Positions 24,698 to 37,800 of a stretch of DNA of 64,000 nt are shown here, in pieces. The translations under genes were made by a program, and so were the position numbers. The notes below the pieces were generated by a model that was not told the DNA's origin, ran no database searches, and was given only the letters and a program-made list of their open reading frames with translations. Numbering within the stretch: the first letter of the stretch is position 1; the number at the start of each line of letters is the position of its first letter. This DNA is from Gorsachius magnificus (taxonomy: Eukaryota > Chordata > Aves > Pelecaniformes > Ardeidae): positions 29,533,007-29,597,006 of the forward strand of contig CM067086.1 of NCBI GenBank assembly GCA_034008185.1, in the 5' to 3' direction.

Positions 24698-25753
24698 CTG
24701 CAAAGGCACAAAAAAGGAAAAGATATCTTAATGGCTTAATGTCACCGAGCTTAAGTAAACATAATCTTCCATTCAGTTTTAAGTCAATACAGCAGTGAAA
24801 GCAAATGCCAAATCAGTAGCCAGCCTTACTGGATTTTCCAGTCATGCTTCACCACCCCTTCAGCCTACTCTTAAAGATGGCTTCAGAGGCTTGGGGCTTT
24901 CTGTTCTGCAAAACTAAAACAATTTCTTCACCATTTGTTGAAATGATTAGCATTTTCTTGCTGATCTAGGTCTGGACTATCCAATAAAAAAAAATTTTTG
25001 TTCTAAGAATCAACAGGAGCTTTCACTGTAATCCTTTAACTTTGATTCTGAAGCTCAAGCGCCTCACAGGAAAATGTACGTTACTCCCCTCCACCGCCTG
25101 GTAAAGGCAGGTTTAGTGTGAGGCAAAAAATAGCTTTTCTCAACACTTCAGACACGCTCGGTGTAACAAAAGTGCTGCAAATCCCTTCACTGTCCCAGAG
25201 GCCCACAGCTCTCTCGGTTCCGCGTTTCAGGGGCCCAGCTTTCCCGACGCCGGGCCCCCGCAGCGCGGGGCGCCCTCTCCCCGCACAGGCCCCACCGAGG
25301 CCGGGCCCCAGCCGGGGAGGCGGCCGCTCCCCCCACAGACCTCACGGGGGCCACGCTCCCCCCGCCACCCATCGACTATTTCCCGCAGAAGCCTTCTCTC
25401 TCCGGTGGCCACCGCCGACCCGCCAAAGGGGGCTCGAGCCTGGCAGAGAGCCCCGGCAGCGGGGCAGGAGACGCGCCGCGGCCCCGCACCCTCACGCCAG
25501 TCCCCGGGTGCGGCCATGCCCCTCACAGGGGCGGCGGGGGGCCCCCCCCGGACGCCCGCGGCGTTCCCCGGCCCTCTCACCCCCGCCACGCACCGACGCT
25601 CCGGCCGCCGCCACAGCCAGCTGGGCCGGCGGGAGGGGCGCGGGGGGCGGAGCCGCTGCCCGGCTGGGCCCGGGCTGTCACCGCCCCCGGGTGCCAACCG
25701 CCAGCCCGGCCGCAGGTGACAGGGCGCCGCGCCGGGGCTTCTGGCGCCTGCCG

Positions 25754-25774
25754 CCCCCCCCCCCCCCCCCCCCC
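25754..25774. repeat. C21 homopolymer in the CpG island
   Basis: Twenty-one cytosines, 34 bases before the GANC start codon, in the presumed 5' UTR or proximal promoter. It has G-quadruplex potential on the minus strand, or marks an unreliable assembly stretch. Confidence 0.85.
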
Positions 25775-25808
25775 GGGGCCCCCCGGGCCCGCTCGGGGCA
25801 GCCCCGCC

Positions 25809-25837
25809 ATGGAGGCGGTCACGCCGGGGGAAGTCAG
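25809..25837 (+). CDS. GANC: GANC exon 1 (start codon)
   Basis: Encodes MEAVTPGEV plus two bases, ending CAG|GTAACG. The start sits in GCCATGG, a good Kozak context. Joined to exon 2 it gives the same N-terminal length as mammalian GANC. It lies inside the CpG island. Confidence 0.88.
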
Positions 25838-28800
25838 GTAACGCTGCCCCGTAGCGGTTCCTTGGCCGGCCCTCTCCCCGCTCCCGGTGTTACCGGGGTG
25901 GCTCCACAGCTTTCCGCGGGGGGCGGCGGGGTAGGGCCCGGCCCCAGCAAGGGCCCAAGGCCAGGCGGGGGAGGGCAGGCGTGCGGCGCCGCGGCGGTGC
26001 TGCCTCCGCCGCCCCCGCCAGGGCAAAACCTTCCTGCGCGCCTGGCCGCGGAGGCGGGGGGCAGAGCGCAGGTTTCCCGACGCGCAGGTTGGTTCGGGTG
26101 CGGACTGTGCCGCTGGAAAGTAGCCCGGTTGCAGGGTGTTAAATATGGCAACAGTGTCCCACGGACCCGGTGCAAAAACCCGAAAGTGCGTGGGTATCTT
26201 CAGGCAATAATGGGAAGGATTAAATTGCCTAAATATGTGGTTACTGTGAGGCCTCTAATAATAACCCAGGTGTATTAATATTTAGTTCACAGTAACTGTG
26301 ACCCGAGTCTTCACAGCTGCCATCTGCATTATGTATCTTCCATGTATATAAATAGTAAGAATTTTGTAAGCATCAGCTCTTTGTCTGCCAGCCCTAATAC
26401 CTTACTCTCTTCCATGTGTGTCTGCAACTCAGCATGTTAATAGGGAGTATTTTGATGGTAGAGGCTACTGGCAGCCCGTTTTTTCAAGCAAGCCAAACAT
26501 TCACTGTTATGCAATAGATCGAAAAGTTACCTCAAGCCTAGGCATAACATAGAGCTGTCAGCAGGGCCATCAGAAGCCTTCCTCCCTCATCTGTCACTTC
26601 TACCTACACTGCAGGTAGGGTGCAGGGGTTCTCCTTTTCTGCCAGTCCTGCATCTTTCTCCATTCTTATTACTGGAACATAATATTTGACTATAAGGACC
26701 ACAGAGAGAGATCTGGCTTCAAAATGCAAAGCCCCAAGAATTCACTCATGCTGAAATTCAGCACTGTTAGGCACAGATTGAATTGCTTACCAAAATTATC
26801 AAAGTTTAAAAGGAAATGCTTTAGCATGGAACTAAATGTGTAAGAAATTCTTCCCATTCTTCTGGGAATATTCCCATGTTCTTCCAAACACAGTTGTTCC
26901 AAGTCCAGTGCATTTTATGTCACCACAGTTGTCTGCACTTTCTTCAATCCTTACTCCTTTTGAGGAGGACCCCATCATTCAGCAGGTGTTTGCTGGACAC
27001 GTTTAACCATGTTTTTAATCTGCTCTTTCTAGTGTCCAGGATGAGGCCGTGGACAAAAGCACCTTTAAGGAATGCAACCAGATTGCTTTTTACAGGTAAA
27101 GAGAAGAATCTAGTGTAGGGTTATTTGTGGGGTTTTTTAAATAGTGATATTAAAAGATGCGGGAATTAGTTGCACACTGATTTTTAATCACAGCAATTCT
27201 GCTACTCTCAAGATTTACCTTTCAAAGTGAGCATTCCACTCACCTGCAGCAAGCAATAATCGGCATGTTTTAAAAGGTGGAATCTTACACACAAAACCTC
27301 TTCGGTTAAAATTCAGAAGAGTCACTTGTCTCATCTGAGAAAGCCCTAGCAATATAGGTACACTCAGAAGCAGGTTGCTTTCTTGATGTGGATATTTCTT
27401 GAATATCTGTAGTTCAAAACAACAGAATTCTCAATAGAAACCATAAGGCATAAATTATTACAGTCCTGTTGAACAAGTACCTTGGCCAGAATTCAGCATC
27501 AAATCTAAATTCTAGCTCATTAGTCTCTTAAAGCTAATCTTAAACTAAGCAATCCTTCTCATCTCATTTCTGACTGAGATACCTCTCCTCCAGCTTTTTT
27601 CCCTCCCGTCCTCCATTGTCTTCTATCCAGTGCTGCCTGGGTGAAAGGAATGATTGCCCAGTGTTATACAAATTAACCACTGACGTAGTGGGTTACAGTT
27701 TCAGATACTCATTTCCGTTCTGCAGGAAATTATGTTTGGAAAACCCCAAATACTATTTTGCCATTGGGAGCAGGACTCCTTCCTCTTTTCACACCAGCCC
27801 TTTCTAGCCTATTTTAACTTAACACATCTAACTTTTCAGCAGGAGGTTGCCACACATTGGCAAGCGTCAGATCCTGTCTTTGATATGCCTTTAAAAGAAA
27901 TCCTGATTGCTCACATTTGTGCAATATCTGTTTGCAAGGAAACAAAGTCAGTTTACTAATGAAGAAATTTCCCTTTAAGGTAGCCTCCAAGACACCTGTC
28001 TTCAAATAGTTCATAAAACCTGGGCTCAGGAAGGAGCATTCTACAAACAGTTGAAAGAGCCTCTATTTCAGGGTCTCTGTCCTAAAAACACCATCAGGGG
28101 CAAAGGCTGTAGTCAAAACTCTGTAGTTAGCAGGCTTGTTGAAAAACAATTTCCTCAGTGCATATTCAGGAGGTTACAAATGACAAGCAAATACTGTTTT
28201 ATCACCACAGAATGTAGAAGCTGTTCAGCGGGGGGTTGCAGACCAAGCAGGGGTATATGGCAGAAAATGAAAAACAGATTATTCAGCTGAAATTTCTGGT
28301 ATCATGAAAAGAAGAAGAATGTTAACTGGACAACTGAGAATTTATTTGGACACAGGAATTAAGACTATTACTGTTTTAAAAAAACCGTATAGGCTGGTGA
28401 TGGGTGACCAAACCACTCTAACATCTCATTCATAAACACGTATGTGTGCTCAGAACCATATTCATTATTTTTCTTCTTGACTTGAAGCGCTGATAATTGT
28501 ATTTGAAAAAATTCAAGACAAAGTTAACATTTCTAACAATAGTATGTCCCTCTGTGTACTATTAGCCACAACAATTAGAGAGACAAAAAATAATTTTCTG
28601 TCTTGACAGGCGTCAGAAACTTCTATGTCCTGGAAAATCCTTGTATCGAGCATTGTTGGATTCAGTCATGTTAAGTGATGAGAATGTCAAATTCCAAATT
28701 ATTCATGAGAGGCATAAGGTGAGATCTTGCCTAGCATAGAGGGTGCTTACAGAAAGAGCGGTGAATATTATCAACAAGTCTGATAATACGTGCAGGTTTT

Positions 28801-31800
28801 GAGATTCTTCGGTGATAGATATTTAAGTTACAATGCAAAGTATCTAGCCTAAAGATGTCCTTAGCGGTCAGTATTTATTTGGCAACTTGAGACTGTTCAA
28901 GGAGAACTGATCTTTTAAGGAACTTAAAAAAATATTTAACAACTTTATGAAAAATCTGAATGGAACTCTTTTTAGCTGAAAAAAAAAGTTTTTAATTCAG
29001 AGTTTTCTCCACTGTTCCAAAATAGTAAGTTCTTTTTCTGCTCAAAGGCGTTTTGTGGGGAAAAAGAAGTCTTCTTCGTATTTAAGAAGACAGCCAGGAA
29101 GAGGGGTGTCTTCTGTTTCTCTAATTTGACAGCGTAGCAGCTAGCACATTCACTCAGGGAATAGGCAACCTAACCTGTCCTCAGATTATGGGAGTTTGGA
29201 ACTACAGCTCTCTTCCATGCTCTAAGCATCACACTCTGTAGATATGCTGCATAAACGTATTTTCTGCCTCTCTTCTTAATCCTGACGTTTTTTGCAGTCA
29301 GCACAGAAAAAGGAGCCCATTTTTTGTCTATATTTTAAGGTAGAATGAAAACTAAAGGCTCTGTGGCTTCCTAGGCTATTTGGAGGTTTATACCAAGATG
29401 GCGTAATGTAAAATATTTTGTAGGAATCAGGATCTGGTACTCCAATTGAGTCTTTTCTCTCTTGCTTACTCTCCCTCTTTCCTGTGAAAGGCCCTTTCAT
29501 GCCTTTGAAGAGAGCGGGGCTGACTGGCTTCCAGGTAGAGGAAAAAGATACCAGGCCAAAATTTTTCAGCCAGTTTTGTGTCTCATGGGAGGAGAGACTA
29601 AGAAAGGAAAAAACAAGAAAATCTGACTTTTGGTGTAGGGATCCCCCACGGAAGAAAAATGAGTCATTTTCTATGGGCTAAAACAGTGACTTCCCAGTTC
29701 CCTGAACTGTAAAAGAGCAAGTTACAGTGGGTAGGGCAGTATTATACATTTTCTTTAACTGTCTTTCTGACACAGTTCATCAATCAGCACCACTGTGAAT
29801 ACTAGTGAACACAGAGCCCCGATGTTTTTGCAAAAAGCCTGCATCTCAGTAGTATCCCACTCTTACATTGACAACACAGTAGTGAAATTGTCCAAACTCC
29901 AAGGTTAGTGTATACTGCCCCCGTTTTCCGTGCTGCTTGTGTAGAGAGCTGCAAAATGCTAGACGTGAGGGATTTGAAGATAAAGACTTGACAAGAGTTG
30001 CTTCTTCAAAGGGGAGAAGTAGACTTAGCTGGTGTAAATTCAGATGGGTGATGATTGTTGCTCAGCAATGCTAAAGAAAATTAAGTCAGAAAGTAGGCAT
30101 GATTTTTTTCCCAGACAGTAAGCGTTTGGTGATATTGAGTTAAAAAGTAAGTTGGTATTTGATACCACTACCAGTTTATCTGTTTGTTTGCTGCCAGGTT
30201 CTTCTACAAGTAGAAATTTGTCAAATAGAAGGCAATATTTTCAGGCTTAAAATTGATGAGGCAGCTCCTCTCAAAGCAAGATACAAAGTTCCTGATGTTC
30301 TTATAAAGGAACCTCCCACCCAGAGGTAAGTGATGGGAAGATGGTTTAGCACCTTAGTAACTTATACAGCTTCATCTGCAACAGTGTTTTCCTTCTCCCT
30401 CATTTGCACTACACTACAGTTATCTACAATACAAAGTTGTTATAGGAAGAGAAAATAAAAATGCATGTGGTTAATTTACTTTCAAAAATTCTTGTTAAAT
30501 ACGTAGGAGAAGGTTTTGTCATCTACATAAGAAACTTGAGGCTGTTTGACCCAATCAGAAAATAGCCTCCTTGTTATGATGCATCATTTTTACCTAAGGC
30601 ATTACCTATTAATGTGAAAGGAATGCAATCTCTGGATAGTTCTGTAGCCACCTGTTGCACTGCGCAGTGAACCCTGAACACAGCATGTATTTCTGGGGTT
30701 ATCCAGAGGTTTTTATAATGTATGCAGATATTTTCAGCCCATCTTTTTTTTTCAAATTGTTATTTACTTACAGTGTATTTCACGTGCTGATGATTGATAT
30801 AAAGCTGTTGTTGGTTTTCATTTGCCAGACTCTTTATATCCCAGAAGGAGGCAGGTATTTTGGTGCTGTCAAGTATTAATGAGGACTACAAACTTCAAGT
30901 CACAGCAAACCCCTTCCAGATTGAGTTACAGTCCAAGGGTGAGACTGTTCTGAGCATGAATTCCAATGGATTGTTGTATTTTGAGCACCTACAACCACCT
31001 CCCAGTGATAGGTACAGTATCTATCTATCGCATTGTGGTATGTACTGATTGTGCTGTAGCTGCAGATAAACCATTCTATGGAATTGCAGCTTCTGTGATA
31101 GAAGCTCTTATGCACTGAAATCTGTCTTCTCTTTTACTTCATACCAGTAAGTACAATGATGAAGTTTTAACAAAGAAATTCTAGATCAAGTAACTGCAGA
31201 CTGTTTGAATCCCTTGCAGCAGCCATGTGCAAAATGCTAACCTCATGTAATGACCAGTTCTGTAAAACACTAACATATCCTGGTACCCCTTATCTTTCTT
31301 GGGAATGAGTGATGGCAGTATGATGAGGTTATTAGGTTTGTCTCCTTTTATGACTAAGCCTAAGTTTTAAGTAGGTTTTATTCACCATGTAAGCTCTTGA
31401 AGTAAGTTTTGTTCAACTTACAATGTGCCATATAGCTGCAAGATTTTACAAATCAATCCCACTGCAAAGTGCTGAAAGGGTGAGAAACCACAGTGCAGGA
31501 CACGTGATGACTAGGAAAAGAGTGTAGCAAGCATCTCTCCTAGAGAGCATTATTTCAAAAATTGTAATTAACAGCGAGCAATTAACAGAGAATAAGGGAG
31601 AAGTGAGGATCTGCTGAGCAGGTAAAAGACTGACACAGATAGAAATAAATGTGAAAGGCCAAGGAGTCAACCTAACTCACATATGGAGTGAAGGTTACTT
31701 TAAGACATTGAATATTAAAATTATTTGCCAGTTAGAATCAATTTTCAGAATAGTCACCACCAAAACTCTTACATAATGTGTAAGGCAATGCATAATGCTA

Positions 31801-34800
31801 TGTGAATTTTCTACTTTAAATCCTTCCTTACATTAACAATAAACTGATTATTTCAATGTATTTGTTTTTACTAGAAAACCTACAGCAAAAAACAAGGAGG
31901 AGGCAGCAAGTGATTCCTCTAAGGTAACCCATGCTTTCTCCAATTCCAGCATGAATATTTTGTAGAAAAGAGAATTGATTAATTTGAATGACATGTTCCT
32001 GATTTCTTCTGGTACTATATACATGTACATACTGTATACAAACATAGCCTAACCACTTTCCAGTGAAATTCAAAAAGGATCTGGTATTTCCTATTGAGAT
32101 ACTTTGCAAATTCGTAGTTGAATAAAGGTTTATGTGTTTTACCAGGGCTGTAGAAGGTATCTGTCGGGTAGATCTGGCTCAAAAATATTTTTTCCATGGC
32201 CTTTTTATTTAGAATTTCTTTCTCTTTTGTTCTCTCTTTTGGAGTAGATGTGTAAAAGGGAGTTCTGTGGTGATATTTGGTCATTTTTCAAATTCCCTGT
32301 GTTCATTGCAAAGAAAATTTCAAAAGAATGAGTTCTGTTTTATAACAGTCCAAAAATATGCCTCCACATACATTCATGCTTAATACAGAAGTCAGATTCT
32401 CTCTGAAAAAAGAGCAGGTCCTGGCAGCGCATAAAGACACATACCAGTTTTCTCAGGAAGCTGAGTTATGTCCATGATACAATTTTAGCCTCCTGTAGAG
32501 CAGATGGCTGCTTACTCCACCATCCTGTTATAAATGGCACGAGATATGCTGCCTTAAGCATACTTTTGTCTGAACTCTGGGTTCTGCCAGGGAGCGTGCT
32601 TGCTTTGGGGGAGTCACACAGCTGCAAGAGGCCACATCCACTTATTCTGGGACGAAGGTAGAAAACCAGGAAAGACGCTGCAAAAAGTAGAAATTCTAGG
32701 ACAACAAATGGCAGGGCACAAGGCTCAAAATTTGAAGGAGGCTAAAAGTGAGAGTCTGGAGAGGTTTTTTTTGTTGTCTGACCCTTACCGTATAGGGGAG
32801 TGGGTTGGTTTCTGTTTGTGCTGATTTTCCTGTTTGGTTCCATCCATGCAATCTTTGCATTTCATAGTCACGTTCCACATCCAGAAGAAAGACTTTTTTT
32901 TACAGTGAGCACTATCATTCACTGGAACAACCTCCCCAGGGATGTGGTAGAGTCCCCATCGCTGGAGGTTTTCAAGATGCAATTGGATAGGGTGCGAGAT
33001 AATCTCATGCAGGCTCCCTTTCGCACAAAAGGTTGGACCAGATGACCTTTTGAAGTCCCTTCCAACCTGGCCTATTATATCATTCAATGATTCTATCCAA
33101 GACCTCAGGTATTACTTTCATGCTGTAGCAGAGTGCATGTGTGCTCCACTAGCACGTTCTTCAGTGTAAATTCCCGCAGCAGGATCTGAATTGTGTTTTG
33201 GATTTATTTATGTTAACCATTAACCATATTTGGTGAAAAAAGAGTTAATGATGTAGAAATCTTGTGTGAATAAACATATTTTTCTTAGAAATCCATTGGG
33301 GGAGCAGTTGCATTTACTAGGGTTAGCTATTTCTGTTTATGCAGGAGAAACAAGAGCATCTAGGTCTCTGGCAAGAGAAATTTGGCAGCTTCCTAGACAT
33401 CAAAGCTCATGGTAAGTCTCAGTCTAGTTCTGAAAACAGCTTTACTGCATTGTATATACCTGTCTTCATTCATATTTCTGTCTGCTTTCTGTTTAGCTGT
33501 TTAATGTTTATCAGTGTCTCGTTCGCTCCCTTTAACTTGCATATCAGATATCAGTGATGGGTAACAGATTTGGCAAAAGTACTGGAAATAGTAATAAAAT
33601 TTCTGTTCAGGAGGGGAGACATTGAATGTGACCCATTTCGTCAGCTCACTGTTTACCATTTCTGACACATCATAACCCTATCTGCCTCGGCTGACTGGTA
33701 TATAAAGCATTATTTCCCTTTTATTTTCTTTTTTTTTCTCATTTAGTGTCGGCACATAACATTGATTTCACTTGTAGTTTATTCTCATGACTCATCAGAA
33801 ATCATCTTATCTAATCATTAATAATTGTCATAGAAAAACTCTTTTTAAGTGGGGCACTACAAAAGGAAATAATGAGCAGACTTAAGGGATAAGAAAAAGG
33901 TTATAGAAACCTGTAGGTCAGTAGTTCAAATACAATTTAAATTATTAATTACCAAAATTTATGACCATCTGCTGTCTGTCCAGTTGTATTCTGCGTTAAT
34001 TGAGTTGGTTAGCTTTGTCCATTACTACTATCATGCACACTTTCATACCAACCAGCACTACCCACTAGCTGCAGTAGGGAGAGGGAAGTCTGAAAGGGCT
34101 CCCTTTTGGTGACAGGGGCTTCTTCAGTTCACAGTCCAGACACAGAGGGGCAGGAAGCTGTTGCCCTTGTTGTTCATGCTCTATCTGATGTATTAGGCCA
34201 GCATCATGGTTTTTTCTGTTTCTCTGTGTTGGAGGAGTAAAGTCCATATGGTCAGGTTCTGATCCTGAAGCCACTGCTTGTCAGTCTACAGGATCTCCTG
34301 CCAAAAGTTCCTCTGGATTCAGTAATGTGACACGATGATATCACTGGCAGAGGCTCTCGTGCATGCTACTCCCTTGGCTGAGGCTGAAGAGAAGAGCAGT
34401 AGAAAACAGGCAACTCTGACTCTAAAGTCTACTCTGCTGTACCACTGTGCTGCAAAGCTTGGCTTGTAGGTACTGGGATAGAAACAGGAGATAATTTTGA
34501 GCAGTTTCACTACAGAATGAAGAAGTGACCCACTATTACATGTATTTTTTTTCTATTGAAGTAATTAATTTCATCTTCTTTAGCAGATCAAAATCGGAAT
34601 AAATACAATAAAATCTGTTTAAAACATTACCTTTATTGTACGTAAGTAATAATGAAAGTGCAGCTGAAAGCAAGTATGAAAGAGCTAATTATTAAAACCC
34701 GCTTTTTAATATTTTTTTTCAGTTAGGTTGCTGTGCTCTGTTGCTTTCGGCTAAGCCTGAGAATAGAACTCTGTGGTCTTCTCTTTTAATGTAATTCCCA

Positions 34801-37800
34801 CAGGTCCTAGTTCTGTAGGCATGGACTTCTCTTTACATGGATTTGACCATCTTTATGGGATACCACAACACACTGAAGCACTTCTTCTCCAAAACACCAG
34901 GTAAAGGTGGCAGATTGCTAGTAAAAGCAGTATCATTTTTGTAGAGGAGAGCTATAACATTGTCTTAATAATTTAGTGCAGACAACAGCTTGAGATATGT
35001 ATATTATATAGCATATATTTTAGTTTAATGACACAGCAAGCTGAATCATAGCCCCTGTCTGCATGGAGTAAGTTGTTCTGCTTTCCTTTTCCACTCTGCA
35101 ATTTCATGAATGACCCCTTCTGTTCTCCCTCAATTTTCCATGCATTTTTTTTCAGAATTGCAGGATTGGTCATGTTTAAGCAGAACTCTTAAAAGAGCAA
35201 CTCGATCGGAGAGTTCAGAATTGATATTTTAGGATATAGAGCAAATCAGCAGTAGTCTCACTGGCAGCAAAAATGTTGTTTGATTCAGATAGCTAGGACC
35301 AAAGCAAACAAGCAGTAATCTAGGCTGTCCCCATTTCAGCTCTGGATGCTAAACAAAAGACCACCATACAGAGTGTTCACTGAATTTAGTGGGCTGGCAA
35401 TAGAACTAAAATTGGCCTAGTGCAGGATGCTTAAATATAACAAACACATATGTCTGTTTGTCCTAGTGATGGTGATGCCTACCGGCTTTATAATTTGGAT
35501 ATTTTCGGCCACAAGATACACGACAAAATAGGCATTTACGGTTCAGTGCCCCTTCTCTTAGCACACAAGCCTAACAGAACTTCAGGGATCTTCTGGCTGA
35601 ACTCTTCAGAAACGCTGGTGGATATTAGTACAAAGGCAGTAGCTGAGGTGAGTTGCTCACTTTCCTCAGAATTTAATAATGAAAGAAAACACTCCAGGGC
35701 AGGGCCAACAGGAACACAACAACATTATTGGAGATTTATCTTTTGCTCCCTAGTGAAGAATTGTCAGTCTCTTCCTCCTGTCCGCCCTACTGCTAAATTT
35801 GTTATATTAAACCATTGAAAAGAACAAGAAGATGACTCCTTTCAAGAGTCAAGTTATAGAAGTTGTATCTTAACAGGTCTAGAGGAGAAGGCAGAGAGGA
35901 AATACGTAATGTTGGAGCGCAAAAAAACCTAGACAGGTGGGTGTATCAGGCAGAAAAAAGGGTGGACAAAAATCTTGGCAATCTCTTGGATTTGAGGAAT
36001 TTTTCTGAGTTTTGAAATTCTTGGAATTGCCACATGTTTCTGCTTAGCAGGCTCATTCTTCTGTGGAATGTAATTGACCTTCAAGAAACATAAAATGTTC
36101 AGGAAATTAACTCGCTCAGCTCCTGAAACATAAGCATGGGAATTCTGTTAAAATTGAAACACTGAAAAAAAAAATCTTGCTTTAATCCAGCACTTCCTTA
36201 TATTATGTGGTTAAAATTACTAATTTTCCTTATTACTCATGGTATGGTTATAGATACTACTCAAAGATCCTGCAGAAAATGCATAGTCTTTAATTACAGA
36301 AAAGCTTTAACTACTTTGCCCCTCATTACCCATTTTTCCTCATTAACTGTTACCCTGTATTTTGTATAAGCAGTATGAAAGGTAAAGGATTTGTGAAGGA
36401 TAAATAAAAAGCATGCAGTATGTATTCCTAATACCCGCCAGATACATATTAGTGAGTTTTGTGGGTTTCCATCGTTGCTCCTTCACTGAACAAAAGTTTG
36501 ATAGAGAAAGATACTCAGTTTTACCTTGGTTTCCTTCAAAGCACACACCTTCCAGATCTGCTGCAGAGACTGCTAAGCAGAGAGCAGTGCCTCTAACTGA
36601 TGTGCGCTGGATGTCAGAAAGTGGGATCATTGACGTTTTCCTGCTGATGGGACCCACGGCATTTGATATCTTCAAGCAGTTTGCACAACTGACAGGTACT
36701 TACTCACATAATTGGAGTCAGTCCAGCACATTCACCTGGAAGATTCTCTGAGGAACATGCTGTACCCAAGAGTGGGTTAATATTTACCTAGCCCATTGTG
36801 TGCAGGAGGCCAACTGTTCCCAAATTGCTGTTTGTAGAGCAAAGGCTGGTGCTTTGTGAAGATAGGCCCCCATCCTTGTTTTCCCTAGCATCTGTAGCTG
36901 GTCAAACTTTGCCCTAATTGAGAAGCCAGCATAGTTACTGTGATCTGAAACTGCTCCCTTAGGTGAAGAGAGGAGACATGGGGCTAGAACTGCCAGTCAC
37001 CATCAAGACAGGCTGCCTCCTAATGAGAAAAGACTGAAGTTATGGAGTAACGTATCCTGGAGAGTAGAGAAAGAAGATAGGTAACTGTCCAGTGTGTCCG
37101 TTAGGGAAGGGAGCCGAGATGGCAGGCAGATATGGGAAAGGAAAGAAGCAAGAGGCTCAGGAAGGGGCTAAAAACATGGAGGCAAGAGGACTAACATTTT
37201 ATGAAAGAAAAATTCTTTATGTACTAAAGAGAATTAAAAGCACAGAAATGTTCCTGGTACTTCTTCAGTGTGTTAGCAATGATTGTTTGCTCCACAGATG
37301 TTACAGAGAGAATGTGGTTCAGCTGAACAAGAATATGAAAGTAGTCAGATCACAAGAGGGTCCCGCCAAGCAGAAATGCACACTTGAGAAAGTTTCCCAG
37401 CTCCCTTCTGCCAAATGCATACATACATACGTGTTTTCTAATTTTAAAGATCCCTAACAATTACAATTCTATGGTTCTCCTTGTACTGCAGCACCTGTGG
37501 GCCTGTTTACACTACTCAGATTTAAGCAGTCACAGGAATTGCATTCTACTGATTAAAATCTATGTAATTGTTTTCATTAATTTGAATATTAATTTATTAA
37601 GCATTAATATTAAGCAATATTTTTACATTAGAAAAAATTAAAGAATAAGTTTATATTGATTACTGGAATAACACTTCAGCATCATGGAACAGCAAGTTCC
37701 TTCTCACTCTTGTATTATTACAGCCTTCTGCTCTTGCTGGCTGTTGAGCCTGTTGTAATGTTTGTCATTTCAAGAGTTCAGTCACTTTGGTATGAAGAAC

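Larger units (their letters stand above)
25195..26110. promoter_or_regulatory. CpG island, head-to-head TMEM87A/GANC promoter
   Basis: Base composition jumps from AT-rich to strongly GC-rich with dense CpG and GC-box-like GGGCGG/CCGCCC stretches, then falls back after about 26110. GANC starts inside it on the plus strand, and TMEM87A must start inside or next to it on the minus strand. The arrangement implies a shared bidirectional promoter. No TATA box is evident. Confidence 0.8.

Noticed and set aside
25577..25810. Minus-strand ATG overlapping the GANC start as TMEM87A exon 1
   Set aside because: The frame reads [14 protein letters not shown] and then through the G run, with no hydrophobic leader and no phase 0 donor leading into exon 2.
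25118..26278. Long plus-strand open frame (386 codons) across the CpG island
   Set aside because: Proline/arginine/glycine-rich translation typical of GC-rich DNA without stops. It overlaps GANC exon 1 in another frame, includes the C run and has no family resemblance.
36556..36695. GANC exon 10 starting at the CTTCCAG acceptor
   Set aside because: Breaks the reading frame within seven codons and removes conserved length; the upstream acceptor restores an exact-length match.
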